From: Blautia caecimuris
Lineage (GTDB): Bacteria; Bacillota; Clostridia; Lachnospirales; Lachnospiraceae
Assembly (NCBI RefSeq): GCF_024622975.1
Contig: NZ_JANJZT010000014.1
Coordinates: 33,901 to 97,900 of the forward strand
Direction of reading: 5' to 3'
Length of the DNA stretch: 64,000 nucleotides
Shown: in pieces, positions 1-8,446 of the stretch
Layout: each line of letters opens with the position of its first letter
How positions within the stretch are numbered: position 1 is the stretch's first letter
The notes under the pieces: model-generated
Database searches by the model: none
What the model was told of the DNA's origin: nothing
Seen by the model: only the letters and a program-made list of their open reading frames with translations
Position numbers and translations under genes: made by a program

Positions 1-186
1 AACAGGTTCAGTCTTTTTTGTCCCGACTTTTACAGGCTCGGTTTTGGAGGTTTCGACCTTAACAGGTTCTGTCTTTTCGGTTTCGATTTTTAAGGTGCTG
101 GTCTGCGGAGCGTTGGAAGTGGATTTTATGCGCTCTGCCTCAGCCCTTGCAGCAGTTTTCTTTTTCTGGAGTCTTTTCTTTGCCAT
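1..186 (-). CDS. Partial Lys-rich protein with decapeptide repeats
   Basis: This reading frame starts at position 186 and runs off the left edge, leaving 62 visible residues. The start follows a good ribosome site (aaaggag, 7 bases upstream). The first 20 residues are strongly basic (MAKKRLQKKKTAARAEAER). From about residue 33 come three degenerate ten-residue repeats of the form K-x-x-T-x-K-T-E-P-V. There is no signal peptide, so a cytoplasmic protein is likely. I do not recognise the family. The repeats suggest a flexible linker or a protein of variable repeat number. Because the plus strand is also open here, the evidence for this strand is the ribosome site plus the regular repeat. Confidence 0.6.
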   Translation of the reverse strand, partial: MAKKRLQKKKTAARAEAERIKSTSNAPQTSTLKIETEKTEPVKVETSKTEPVKVGTKKTEPV

Positions 187-501
187 ATTCATTCTCCTTT
201 GCTTATCATTCAGAATCAGCATTGTGTTCCGTAAATAAAAGAATAGAATTTCGCTGATTTTCCGGTACTTCCGGTACAATTAATGGTTATAAAATGTAAT
301 TTCCCACCCGTTTTGAGATATTGTCTGACAGGTTTTATAGTAATCTTACAGGGGGAGCAGAAAAATGTCAAGTATGCACAGTGGAGGTATAATGGCAGCA
401 AAAATTCGTATTATAGCAGAAAGACTTCCTTATTTTACAATCATCTGTCAGAATTTCCGGATTTAAAATATACTGCCGGAAAATCTGACAGGTTGATTTT
501 T
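187..501. other. Intergenic stretch, no gene seen
   Basis: This is 315 bases between the start of the repeat protein and the end of the PHP phosphatase gene. An imperfect inverted repeat near 445-488 (aatttccgg and ccggaaaatc arms) could be the end of the phosphatase transcript, but it lacks a clear T-run on that strand. The open frames here have no ribosome sites and no recognisable product. Confidence 0.4.
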
Positions 502-1323
502 TCAGGAGAGTCTGATAAATTCCGGTTTTCTGTTTTTGAATACAGTATAATACCGGAAGCCGCAGTCACTGAGAACCTTTGCCGCTTTATCAAAGGCAAA
601 AGATATTTTTTCCGGAGAGTGGGCGTCTGCTCCCACAGTAATGATCTCGCCGCCAAGCTCGCGGTAACGGCGGATCACAGCAGTGCAGGGATTGGGCTCT
701 CCAAGTCCATAATGATAACCGCCTGTATTCAGTTCGATTCCGATATTTTTACGGACCAGTGTGCGAAGTATTTCGTCCAGAATATCCTGATATCGTTCAT
801 AACTGTAGTAAAGATTCTTGTTTGGCCCGTAGCGCACAATATAGTCGATATGTCCGTATACATCCATTTCTGAGAATACATCCAGATTTTCCAGGATTGA
901 CTCAAAATATTCCATGTAGCCCTGGGATTCCTCACGGCCTTTAAAATATTCACCGTAATAGGGATCGGAGCCGTGAATTACATGGGAGGAGCCGATTACA
1001 AAATCAAAGGGATACAGCTTCAGATGATTTTTTAAATTTTCTTTCAGATGAGGCTGAAGCCCGTATTCAATACCGAAATTTATCATGATGCTGTCTTTAT
1101 ATTTTTCTCGCAGAAAAGACAGTCTGCGTGCATATGCGTCAAGATCCAGATGAAAAATCTGCTGATCCGGAGTAGGCGGGTAGTCCGGGTCCAGATGTTC
1201 GGTAAAACAGACTCCTTCAAGCCCCCGTGATATAGCGCCTTTGATCATATTTTCCATGTCTGTGTCAGAATCTGCAGAAAAAGAAGAGTGCATATGACAG
1301 TCCCATAAAATGCTGTTTTTCAT
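502..1323 (-). CDS. PHP-domain histidinol-phosphatase family protein
   Basis: A 273-residue cytoplasmic metal-dependent phosphoesterase of the PHP superfamily, closest to the HisJ/HisK type that removes phosphate from L-histidinol phosphate in histidine synthesis. Metal-ligand motifs occur in order: DCHMHSSFS near residue 8, TEHLD near 41, GSSH near 111, GHIDY near 157 and GADAH near 232. The start at 1323 follows a ggaggg site. It is divergent from gap, with 185 bases between them, and no other his gene is visible. The family also contains phosphatases with other substrates, so the histidinol role is family-level inference. Confidence 0.8.
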   Translation of the reverse strand: MKNSILWDCHMHSSFSADSDTDMENMIKGAISRGLEGVCFTEHLDPDYPPTPDQQIFHLDLDAYARRLSFLREKYKDSIMINFGIEYGLQPHLKENLKNHLKLYPFDFVIGSSHVIHGSDPYYGEYFKGREESQGYMEYFESILENLDVFSEMDVYGHIDYIVRYGPNKNLYYSYERYQDILDEILRTLVRKNIGIELNTGGYHYGLGEPNPCTAVIRRYRELGGEIITVGADAHSPEKISFAFDKAAKVLSDCGFRYYTVFKNRKPEFIRLS

Positions 1324-1404
1324 AGAAACCCTCCGTTATGTATGTTATAAGCCGATTATAGCACAGAGATTTACTTTTTTTGTAATGTTTTTTCCAAAAT
1401 AGTC

Positions 1405-1433
1405 TTGAATTTTTGTATGAGATTCGATACAAT
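1405..1433 (+). promoter_or_regulatory. SigA-type promoter of gap
   Basis: TTGAAT (1405-1410) and TACAAT (1428-1433) are separated by exactly 17 bases, about 75 bases upstream of the gap start codon. The near-consensus fit suits a highly expressed glycolytic gene. Confidence 0.75.
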
Positions 1434-1508
1434 ATGTTCAGGTTGACGTTTCTTTAACAATAGAGGGAGCGCCATAATCAACCATTTAATTCATAGGAGG
1501 AATTTATC

Positions 1509-2528
1509 ATGGCAGTAAAAGTTGCAATTAATGGATTTGGCCGTATCGGTCGTCTGGCTTTCCGTCAGATGTTTGGAGCAGAAGGATTTGAAATCGTTGC
1601 TATCAACGACCTTACTTCTCCGAAAATGCTGGCTCACTTATTAAAATATGACTCTACACAGGGCAGATATGAACTGTGTGACAAAGTAGAGGCTGGAGAA
1701 GACTCTATCACAGTTGACGGAAAAGAAATCAAAATCTACGCAAAAGCTAACGCTGCAGAGCTTCCTTGGGGAGAGATCGGTGTAGACGTTGTTCTTGAGT
1801 GTACAGGATTCTACACATCCAAGGACAAAGCTCAGGCTCATATCGATGCAGGCGCTAAACACGTTATCATTTCCGCTCCGGCAGGAAACGACCTTAAGAC
1901 AATCGTTTACAATGTAAACCACGAAGGTCTTACAAGCGAAGACAAGATCATCTCCGCTGCATCCTGTACAACAAACTGCCTTGCTCCGATGGCAAAAGCT
2001 CTTAACGATCTTGCAGCTATCAAGACAGGTATCATGTGCACAATCCACGCTTACACAGGCGATCAGATGACACTTGACGGACCGCAGAGAAAAGGCGATC
2101 TGAGAAGATCCCGTGCAGCAGCAGTTAATATCGTTCCAAACAGCACAGGTGCTGCAAAAGCAATCGGCCTTGTTATTCCGGAACTGAACGGCAAACTTAT
2201 CGGTGCTGCTCAGCGTGTTCCGACCCCAACAGGTTCTACTACAATCCTTACAGCAGTTGTTGAAGGAAATGTAACAAAAGAGCAGATCAACGCAGCTATG
2301 AAAGCAGCTTCCAACGAGTCCTTCGGATACAACGAAGACGAGATCGTATCCAGCGATATCGTAGGAATGAAATATGGTTCTCTGTTCGATGCTACTCAGA
2401 CTATGGTTCTTCCGCTTGATAACGGAACAACTCAGGTACAGGTAGTTTCCTGGTATGACAACGAGAACTCCTACACAAGCCAGATGGTTCGTACAATCAA
2501 ACACTTTGGCAAACTTCTCGGAGCATAA
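1509..2528 (+). CDS. gap: Glyceraldehyde-3-phosphate dehydrogenase, type I
   Basis: A 339-residue enzyme that oxidises and phosphorylates glyceraldehyde 3-phosphate to 1,3-bisphosphoglycerate. The N-terminal Rossmann motif GFGRIGR (residues 9-15) and Asp34 after the second strand indicate NAD preference. The catalytic cysteine is Cys153 in SCTTNC. Full length matches the family. The start follows a strong aggagg site. Codon use is biased, as expected for a highly expressed gene. It lies upstream of pgk, from which it is separated by a hairpin-T-run, so the two can be transcribed together or separately. Confidence 0.98.
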   Translation: MAVKVAINGFGRIGRLAFRQMFGAEGFEIVAINDLTSPKMLAHLLKYDSTQGRYELCDKVEAGEDSITVDGKEIKIYAKANAAELPWGEIGVDVVLECTGFYTSKDKAQAHIDAGAKHVIISAPAGNDLKTIVYNVNHEGLTSEDKIISAASCTTNCLAPMAKALNDLAAIKTGIMCTIHAYTGDQMTLDGPQRKGDLRRSRAAAVNIVPNSTGAAKAIGLVIPELNGKLIGAAQRVPTPTGSTTILTAVVEGNVTKEQINAAMKAASNESFGYNEDEIVSSDIVGMKYGSLFDATQTMVLPLDNGTTQVQVVSWYDNENSYTSQMVRTIKHFGKLLGA

Positions 2529-2560
2529 TGTTTCATACGAAAGAATGAAATAGACTCAGT

Positions 2561-2600
2561 AAGGGGTCCGGTCTGATTAGGGCCGGATTCCTTTTTTATT
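2561..2600 (+). terminator. Hairpin and T-run between gap and pgk
   Basis: A stem of about 12 pairs, including some G-U pairs (ggggtccggtct with gggccggattcc), is followed by a run of six T. Its place between two co-directional glycolytic genes suggests partial termination that lowers pgk relative to gap. Confidence 0.8.
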
Positions 2601-2622
2601 AAAATTCGGAGGTTATACGATC

Positions 2623-3831
2623 ATGGGATTAAATAAAAAATCTGTTGATGATATCAATGTAAAAGGCCAGAAAGTTCTGGTAAGATGCGACTTTAACGTT
2701 CCGCTTAAAGAGGGCAAAATCACAGACGAGAACCGTCTGGTTGCTGCTCTTCCTACAATCAAGAAACTGGTTGCTGACGGCGGAAAGATCATTCTCTGCT
2801 CTCACCTTGGAAAACCGAAGGGAGAACCGAAACCGGAGCTTTCTCTTGCACCTGTAGCAGTTCGTCTTTCTGAGCTTCTTGGACAGGAAGTAAAATTTGT
2901 TGCAAGCCCTGTTGTTGTGGATGACACAGTAAAGGCAGCTGTAGACGCTATGAACGACGGAGAGATCGTTCTTCTTGAAAACACACGTTATCGTGCAGAG
3001 GAAACAAAGAACGGCGAAGCTTTCAGCAAAGATCTTGCTTCCCTTGCAGACGTATTTGTAAACGACGCATTCGGAACAGCTCACAGAGCACATTGCTCCA
3101 ACGTTGGTGTTACAGAATTTATCGACACCTGTGTAGTAGGATACCTGATGCAGAAAGAAATCGACTTCCTTGGAAAAGCAGTAGAAACTCCGGTAAGACC
3201 GTTTGTTGCTATCCTTGGTGGCGCAAAGGTTGCTGATAAGCTGAACGTAATCTCCAACCTTCTTGAAAAATGTGATACTCTGATCATCGGCGGCGGTATG
3301 GCTTATACCTTCCTTAAAGCAAAAGGTCTTGAAGTAGGCGCTTCTCTTGTAGATGATACAAAACTTGACTACTGCAAGGAAATGATCGCAAAAGCAGAAA
3401 CACTTGGAAAGAAACTTCTTCTTCCTGTAGATACTGCTATCGCAAAATCTTTCCCGAACCCGATTGATGCTGAGATCCCGGCTGAGTATGTTGACTGTGA
3501 CGCAATTCCGGCAGACGTACTTGGACTTGATATCGGACCGAAGACAGCAGAGATTTATGCAGAGGCTGCTAAAACAGCTAAGACTGTTGTATGGAACGGT
3601 CCGATGGGCGTATTCGAGAACCCGGTTCTTGCAAAAGGTACAATCGCAGTAGCAAAAGCTCTTGCAGAAACAGACGCAACAACAATCATCGGTGGTGGTG
3701 ACTCTGCAGCAGCAGTAAACCAGCTTGGCTTTGGTGACAAAATGAGCCATATTTCCACAGGCGGCGGCGCTTCTCTGGAATTCCTGGAAGGTAAGGAACT
3801 GCCAGGTGTAGCAGCAGCTAACGATAAATAG
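2623..3831 (+). CDS. pgk: Phosphoglycerate kinase
   Basis: A 402-residue monomeric kinase that transfers phosphate from 1,3-bisphosphoglycerate to ADP. Visible signatures are RCDFNVPL near residue 22, the substrate-binding HRAHCS region near 147-153, GGAKVADK near 200 and the nucleotide-binding GGGDSAAAV near 357. It starts 22 bases after the intercistronic hairpin, with a cggagg site. Length and all motifs are normal. It forms a glycolytic block with gap upstream and tpiA downstream. Confidence 0.98.
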   Translation: MGLNKKSVDDINVKGQKVLVRCDFNVPLKEGKITDENRLVAALPTIKKLVADGGKIILCSHLGKPKGEPKPELSLAPVAVRLSELLGQEVKFVASPVVVDDTVKAAVDAMNDGEIVLLENTRYRAEETKNGEAFSKDLASLADVFVNDAFGTAHRAHCSNVGVTEFIDTCVVGYLMQKEIDFLGKAVETPVRPFVAILGGAKVADKLNVISNLLEKCDTLIIGGGMAYTFLKAKGLEVGASLVDDTKLDYCKEMIAKAETLGKKLLLPVDTAIAKSFPNPIDAEIPAEYVDCDAIPADVLGLDIGPKTAEIYAEAAKTAKTVVWNGPMGVFENPVLAKGTIAVAKALAETDATTIIGGGDSAAAVNQLGFGDKMSHISTGGGASLEFLEGKELPGVAAANDK

Positions 3832-4106
3832 AACACTTAATGAGGACGAGCGAGAGCGAAGTTCCGAATTTAGTGTGAATTTAGTTCGAAGGAACTTAAT
3901 GAGGGCAAGCGGAAGCGCAGACCGAATTTAGTGAATCGAACTTCCTTGACCAGCAAAAGCGAGCTTAGTTGAGGGAATACACGAGAAATAGCAATCGTAT
4001 TGCAGTGAATCACACTTCCCTGTAGAAGAGGGGAAACAATGATTACCACTGATTTGCGATGGCAGATCAGATATAAGATAATTTTAACAAGATAGGAGAT
4101 TATATC
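3832..4106. repeat. REP-like repeat pair between pgk and tpiA
   Basis: The 275-base gap contains two related units of about 45 bases, 3835-3879 and 3894-3940. Both begin acttaatgagg, continue with a purine-rich gcgagagcg or gcggaagcg core, and end ccgaatttagtg. A weaker third trace (gcttagttgaggg) starts near 3963. The pattern resembles interspersed palindromic repeats rather than a gene. No ORF or convincing promoter was seen; the tpiA ribosome site ataggaga closes the region. Confidence 0.65.
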
Positions 4107-4856
4107 ATGGCAAGAAAGAAAATTATTGCTGGTAACTGGAAAATGAACATGACTCCCAGCGAGGCTGTTAAATTAGTAGAAACTCTGAAACCGCTTGTAA
4201 ATAATGAAGAAGTTGACGTAGTATTCTGCGTTCCGGCTATTGACATTATCCCGGTTGTAGAGGCATGCAAAGGAACGAACATTCAGATCGGCGCTGAGAA
4301 CATGTACTTTGAGGAGAAAGGTGCTTACACAGGTGAGATTTCTCCGGCTATGCTCACAGATGCAGGTGTAAAATATGTTGTTCTCGGACATTCTGAGAGA
4401 AGAGAATATTTTGCAGAGACAAACGAGACTGTAAACAAAAAAATGCTGAAAGCTTTTGAGCATGGAATTACTCCGATCATGTGCTGCGGCGAGACTCTTG
4501 ATCAGAGAGAGCAGGGCGTGACAATGGATTTCATCCGTCAGCAGGTTAAGGTTGGTTTCCAGAACGTAACAGCAGATCAGGCAAAAACTGCAGTGATCGC
4601 TTACGAGCCGATCTGGGCTATCGGAACTGGAAAAACAGCTACAACTGAGCAGGCTCAGGAAGTTTGCGCAGGAATCCGCGCATGCATCGCTGAAATCTAT
4701 GATGAAGCAACAGCAGAAGCAATCCGTATCCAGTACGGTGGATCTGTAAATGCTGCAACTGCTCCGGAACTGTTCGTACAGAACGATATCGACGGAGGTC
4801 TTGTTGGCGGCGCTTCTCTGAAAGAAGAGTTCGGAAAGATCGTAAACTACAAATAA
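4107..4856 (+). CDS. tpiA: Triosephosphate isomerase
   Basis: A 249-residue TIM barrel that interconverts dihydroxyacetone phosphate and glyceraldehyde 3-phosphate. The catalytic residues are Lys12 (NWKMN), His95 (LGHSERR) and Glu167 ([11 protein letters not shown]). The phosphate-binding GGSVN and GGLVGGASL loops near the C-terminus are intact. It is preceded by an aggaga site and followed by a very strong terminator. Length is standard. Confidence 0.98.
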   Translation: MARKKIIAGNWKMNMTPSEAVKLVETLKPLVNNEEVDVVFCVPAIDIIPVVEACKGTNIQIGAENMYFEEKGAYTGEISPAMLTDAGVKYVVLGHSERREYFAETNETVNKKMLKAFEHGITPIMCCGETLDQREQGVTMDFIRQQVKVGFQNVTADQAKTAVIAYEPIWAIGTGKTATTEQAQEVCAGIRACIAEIYDEATAEAIRIQYGGSVNAATAPELFVQNDIDGGLVGGASLKEEFGKIVNYK

Positions 4857-4880
4857 GTATCAACTGTATATTTAAACAAT

Positions 4881-4948
4881 AAAAACACCGCAGAATATCC
4901 GGTTCTGGAAACACAATTTCGGGACCGGAATGTTCTGCGGTGTTTTTG
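4881..4948 (+). terminator. Rho-independent terminator after tpiA
   Basis: A long stem, aaacaccgcagaa pairing with ttctgcggtgttt and extended by an inner ccggttc/ggaccgg arm, ends in TTTTT. Confidence 0.9.
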
Positions 4949-5007
4949 CGTAAATGTAATTATAGATGGATTTTAAGGGAAATTCAGCATAAACTTTAAC
5001 ACGTTAC

Positions 5008-5036
5008 TTGACAAATGTCCTCTGGCAGTCTACTAT
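5008..5036 (+). promoter_or_regulatory. SigA-type promoter of hom
   Basis: TTGACA (5008-5013), a 17-base spacer and TACTAT (5031-5036) lie about 40 bases upstream of the hom start codon. Confidence 0.8.
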
Positions 5037-5078
5037 TAAAAAAACATCCATATGTCAGAGAAAGAGAGGAGTTTTTTT

Positions 5079-6374
5079 ATGGAGAAAAAGGTGATTCATG
5101 CAGCCCTTCTTGGGTTTGGAACAGTGGGAACAGGAGTTTATAAGGTACTGAAAAACCAGGAAGAGGAGATGGAAGCCAAGCTTGGAAGCGTTGTCCGGAT
5201 TAAAAAGATCATGGTTCGGAATCTGGAAAAGGCCGCGGTAAAGGTGGAAGATCCCTCTGTACTTACAAACAACTGGGAAGAAATCGTCAATGATCCGGAT
5301 ATTGATATTATTATTGAGCTGATGGGCGGTATGGAACCAGCCAGAACTTATATTCTTGCAGCTCTTGAAGCCGGTAAGCATGTGGTTTCTGCGAACAAAG
5401 ATCTGATCGCTGTTTATGGAAAAGAGCTTCTTGACATGGCAGAAACACATCATGTGGATTTTCTGTTTGAGGCGGCTGTGGCAGGCGGGATTCCCATTAT
5501 CCGTCCTCTGAAGCAGTGTCTTGCCGGAAATCATATGAAAGAGGTTATGGGAATCGTAAACGGAACTACCAATTTTATACTTACAAAAATGACCCAGGAT
5601 AAAATGGAGTTTAAGGAGGCTCTGGCTCTTGCCACGGAGCTTGGATATGCGGAAGCAGATCCTACAGCAGATATTGAAGGTCTTGATGCAGGACGAAAGG
5701 TTGCTATTCTGGCTTCGGTTGCATTTAATTCCAGAGTTGTTTTTGATGACGTATATATTGAAGGAATTACAAAAATTTCAGCAAAAGATATCTCTTATGC
5801 AAAAGAAATGGGCTGTGATATAAAGCTTCTGGGTGTTGCCAGAAACACAGAGGAAGGGATTGAGGCTTACGTATGTCCAATGCTGATTCCAAGCACACAT
5901 CCTCTTGCTTCAGTGAATGATTCTTATAATGCAGTGTTTGTAAATGGAGACGCAGTGGAAAACGCCATGTTCTTTGGACGGGGCGCAGGTGAACTGCCCA
6001 CAGCCAGCGCCGTAGTGGGAGATATTTTTGATATTGCCCGTAATATGAAGGCAAACTGCTGTGCAAGGATCGGCTGTACCTGTTATAAAACAATACCAGT
6101 GAAAAAAATGGCTGATACCCGGAACTGTTATTTCCTCAGACTTCAGGTTGAGGACCGCTGCGGTGTTCTGGCAGAAATGACTGCTGTTTTTGCAAAATAT
6201 CATGTAAGCGTGGCTCAGATTATCCAGAAGCAGGCAAAGCCAAATGAAAGCGCAGAGATCGTAGTGATCACAGGAAAAGTACGGGAAGGTGATTTCCGCA
6301 CAGCAATGGAAGAGCTTTCAGGAAGAAGCTTTGTACATAAAATATCCAGTATGCTCCGGGTATATGGAGAATAG
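5079..6374 (+). CDS. hom: Homoserine dehydrogenase
   Basis: A 431-residue enzyme that reduces aspartate semialdehyde to homoserine, the branch point for threonine and methionine. It has an N-terminal nucleotide-binding fold (GFGTVGTGVYKVL), the SANKDL motif, the catalytic middle domain (GIVNGTTNFILTKM, GLDAGRKVAILA) and a C-terminal ACT domain from about residue 350, typical of threonine-feedback forms. I chose ATG 5079 over the in-frame ATG at 5052 because agaggag sits just upstream of it. It has its own promoter and terminator and is not obviously linked to the glycolytic genes around it. Confidence 0.95.
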   Translation: MEKKVIHAALLGFGTVGTGVYKVLKNQEEEMEAKLGSVVRIKKIMVRNLEKAAVKVEDPSVLTNNWEEIVNDPDIDIIIELMGGMEPARTYILAALEAGKHVVSANKDLIAVYGKELLDMAETHHVDFLFEAAVAGGIPIIRPLKQCLAGNHMKEVMGIVNGTTNFILTKMTQDKMEFKEALALATELGYAEADPTADIEGLDAGRKVAILASVAFNSRVVFDDVYIEGITKISAKDISYAKEMGCDIKLLGVARNTEEGIEAYVCPMLIPSTHPLASVNDSYNAVFVNGDAVENAMFFGRGAGELPTASAVVGDIFDIARNMKANCCARIGCTCYKTIPVKKMADTRNCYFLRLQVEDRCGVLAEMTAVFAKYHVSVAQIIQKQAKPNESAEIVVITGKVREGDFRTAMEELSGRSFVHKISSMLRVYGE

Positions 6375-6459
6375 CAGAACAACCGGCTGCTTACATGCTG
6401 CCATCTCAGATATTCTGTTTTACTTTAGAGGAGAAGCTGATATATACCAGATAAAATAC

Positions 6460-6502
6460 CAGGAATTTTTCAGGGAAAATCCTTGAAAAATTCCTGATTT
6501 TT
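6460..6502 (+). terminator. Rho-independent terminator after hom
   Basis: A perfect 13-pair stem (6460-6472 with 6483-6495, arms CAGGAATTTTTCA and its complement) is followed by ATTTTT. A TATAAT box (6510-6515) just downstream may be the -10 of the gpmI promoter, but no good -35 is spaced for it. Confidence 0.85.
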
Positions 6503-6580
6503 GGTAGTATATAATAGGTAAGAACAAGTAAAGTAAGACTCTGTGATTATGCAGAGAAATTATACAAAAAGGAGAACATT

Positions 6581-8122
6581 ATGAGCAAAAAACCAACTGT
6601 TTTAATGATCCTTGACGGTTATGGACTGAATGACAGACATGACGGCAACGCAGTATATGAGGCAAAGACTCCTGTTATGGACAGTCTGATGGCAGAATAT
6701 CCTTTTGTAAAAGGAAATGCAAGCGGACTGGCAGTAGGTCTTCCGGATGGCCAGATGGGTAACTCTGAAGTTGGCCATATGAATATGGGCGCAGGACGTA
6801 TTGTATATCAGGAGCTGACAAGAATCACAAAAGAAATCAATGACGGCGATTTCTTTAAAAATGAGGCGCTTCTGGCAGCAATGAAAAATGCAAAGGACAA
6901 CGATTCTGCAATTCATTTTATGGGACTTCTTTCTGACGGTGGCGTTCACAGCCACAATACACACCTTTACGGACTTCTGGAAATGGCAAAGAGAGAAGGA
7001 CTGAAAAAGGTTTATGTTCACTGCTTCCTGGATGGCCGTGATACACCTCCGGCTTCCGGTAAAGGATACATTGAAGAGCTTCAGGCAAAAATGAATGAGA
7101 TTGGCGTAGGTGAGATCGGCGTTGTTTCTGGACGTTACTATGCAATGGACAGAGACAACCGCTGGGATCGTGTAGAGCTTGCCTACAAGGCTCTTACTCA
7201 GGGCGAAGGCGTAAAGGGAACCGATGCGGCAGAGGCTGTACAGGCATCCTATGACAATGAAAAAACGGATGAATTTGTACTTCCTACTGTAATCGAAAAA
7301 GACGGAAAACCGGTAGCGTCTGTTCAGGATCACGATTCTGTTGTATTCTTTAACTTCCGCCCGGACCGTGCCCGCGAGATCACAAGAGCTTTCTGTGATG
7401 ATGATTTCAAAGGCTTTGAGCGGGAGAAGAAGCTGGATCTGACTTTTGTATGCTTCACAAATTATGACGATACTATTCAGAATAAGATCGTAGCCTTTAA
7501 TAAGGTACAGCTTCACAATACCTTTGGCGAATATCTGGCAGCGCATGATATGACCCAGGTTCGTATTGCAGAAACTGAAAAATATGCGCATGTTACTTTC
7601 TTCTTTAATGGCGGTGTAGAAGAGCCAAATAAGGGAGAGGACAGAATCCTTGTAAAATCTCCGAAGGTTGCAACCTATGACCTTCAGCCGGAGATGAGCG
7701 CGCCTCAGGTTTGCGACAAGCTGGTTGAAGCTATCAAATCTGACAAATATGATGTTGTGATCATCAATTTTGCAAATCCGGATATGGTAGGTCACACAGG
7801 TGTGGAAGCTGCTGCAGTTAAGGCTGTGGAGACAGTGGATGAATGTGTGGGAAGAGCAGTAGAGGCTCTGAAGGAAGTAAACGGACAGATGTTTATCTGT
7901 GCAGACCATGGAAATGCAGAGCAGCTTGTTGATTATGAAACAGGAGAACCATTTACTGCTCATACAACAAATCCGGTTCCGTTTATTCTTGTAAATGCAG
8001 ATCCGAAATATACTCTGAAAGAGGGCGGATGTCTTGCTGACATTATTCCGACTCTGATTGAGCTTATGGGAATGGAAAAACCAGAAGAAATGACAGGAGA
8101 ATCCCTTCTGATCGAAAAATAA
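6581..8122 (+). CDS. gpmI: Phosphoglycerate mutase, cofactor-independent
   Basis: A 513-residue manganese enzyme of the alkaline phosphatase superfamily that interconverts 3- and 2-phosphoglycerate. Asp12 (LDGYG) and the phosphoserine nucleophile Ser62 (NSEVGH) are in place. The phosphotransfer/insert domain carries HSHNTH-like and DGRDTPP motifs. Metal ligands near the C-terminus are present (NFANPDMVGHTG, CADHGNAE). It follows a strong aaggaga site. Length is typical. Confidence 0.97.
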   Translation: MSKKPTVLMILDGYGLNDRHDGNAVYEAKTPVMDSLMAEYPFVKGNASGLAVGLPDGQMGNSEVGHMNMGAGRIVYQELTRITKEINDGDFFKNEALLAAMKNAKDNDSAIHFMGLLSDGGVHSHNTHLYGLLEMAKREGLKKVYVHCFLDGRDTPPASGKGYIEELQAKMNEIGVGEIGVVSGRYYAMDRDNRWDRVELAYKALTQGEGVKGTDAAEAVQASYDNEKTDEFVLPTVIEKDGKPVASVQDHDSVVFFNFRPDRAREITRAFCDDDFKGFEREKKLDLTFVCFTNYDDTIQNKIVAFNKVQLHNTFGEYLAAHDMTQVRIAETEKYAHVTFFFNGGVEEPNKGEDRILVKSPKVATYDLQPEMSAPQVCDKLVEAIKSDKYDVVIINFANPDMVGHTGVEAAAVKAVETVDECVGRAVEALKEVNGQMFICADHGNAEQLVDYETGEPFTAHTTNPVPFILVNADPKYTLKEGGCLADIIPTLIELMGMEKPEEMTGESLLIEK

Positions 8123-8196
8123 AACATAAAAACTGTGATGGAACGCAGGCGGAAACTGTCAATAAGATAAAGCTGAAGATCTCCATCTGTAATAAA

Positions 8197-8239
8197 ACTC
8201 TGAGCAATACAGGAAAATCCTGTGCTGCTCAGGGTTTTT
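8197..8239 (+). terminator. Rho-independent terminator after gpmI
   Basis: ctgagca and tgctcag arms with an inner caggaa/tcctg extension are followed by TTTTT. The remaining 200 bases before the next gene hold a TATAAT at 8372-8377 that probably serves the L,D-transpeptidase gene. Confidence 0.85.
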
Positions 8240-8446
8240 GCATATTAAGGATAAAAAAGACAACGCAGGATACAATATAAGTATTGCCAGCTGTTATAAT
8301 AAAATTATGGAAATTCTGGTATATTATGAAAAAACATAGGGCAGATATGGTACAAATACCATGAAATATGTTATAATATGAAAGATTAAAAATCCGATAC
8401 ACAAACAGCAGTTTTTTGATGTTACAGTCTAGGAGAATGGAGATAG

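Noticed and set aside
283..873. Plus-strand open frame over the 3' part of the PHP phosphatase gene
   Set aside because: It overlaps a well-supported gene and has no ribosome site or known domain.
1641..2504. Long open frame opposite gap
   Set aside because: It is antisense to a certain gene, Cys/Phe-rich in composition, and has no ribosome site; biased codons keep the complement open.
2629..3750. Long open frame opposite pgk
   Set aside because: Same codon-bias shadow as opposite gap; no recognisable protein.
6602..7963. 453-residue open frame opposite gpmI
   Set aside because: Shadow of gpmI with no family resemblance or start signal.
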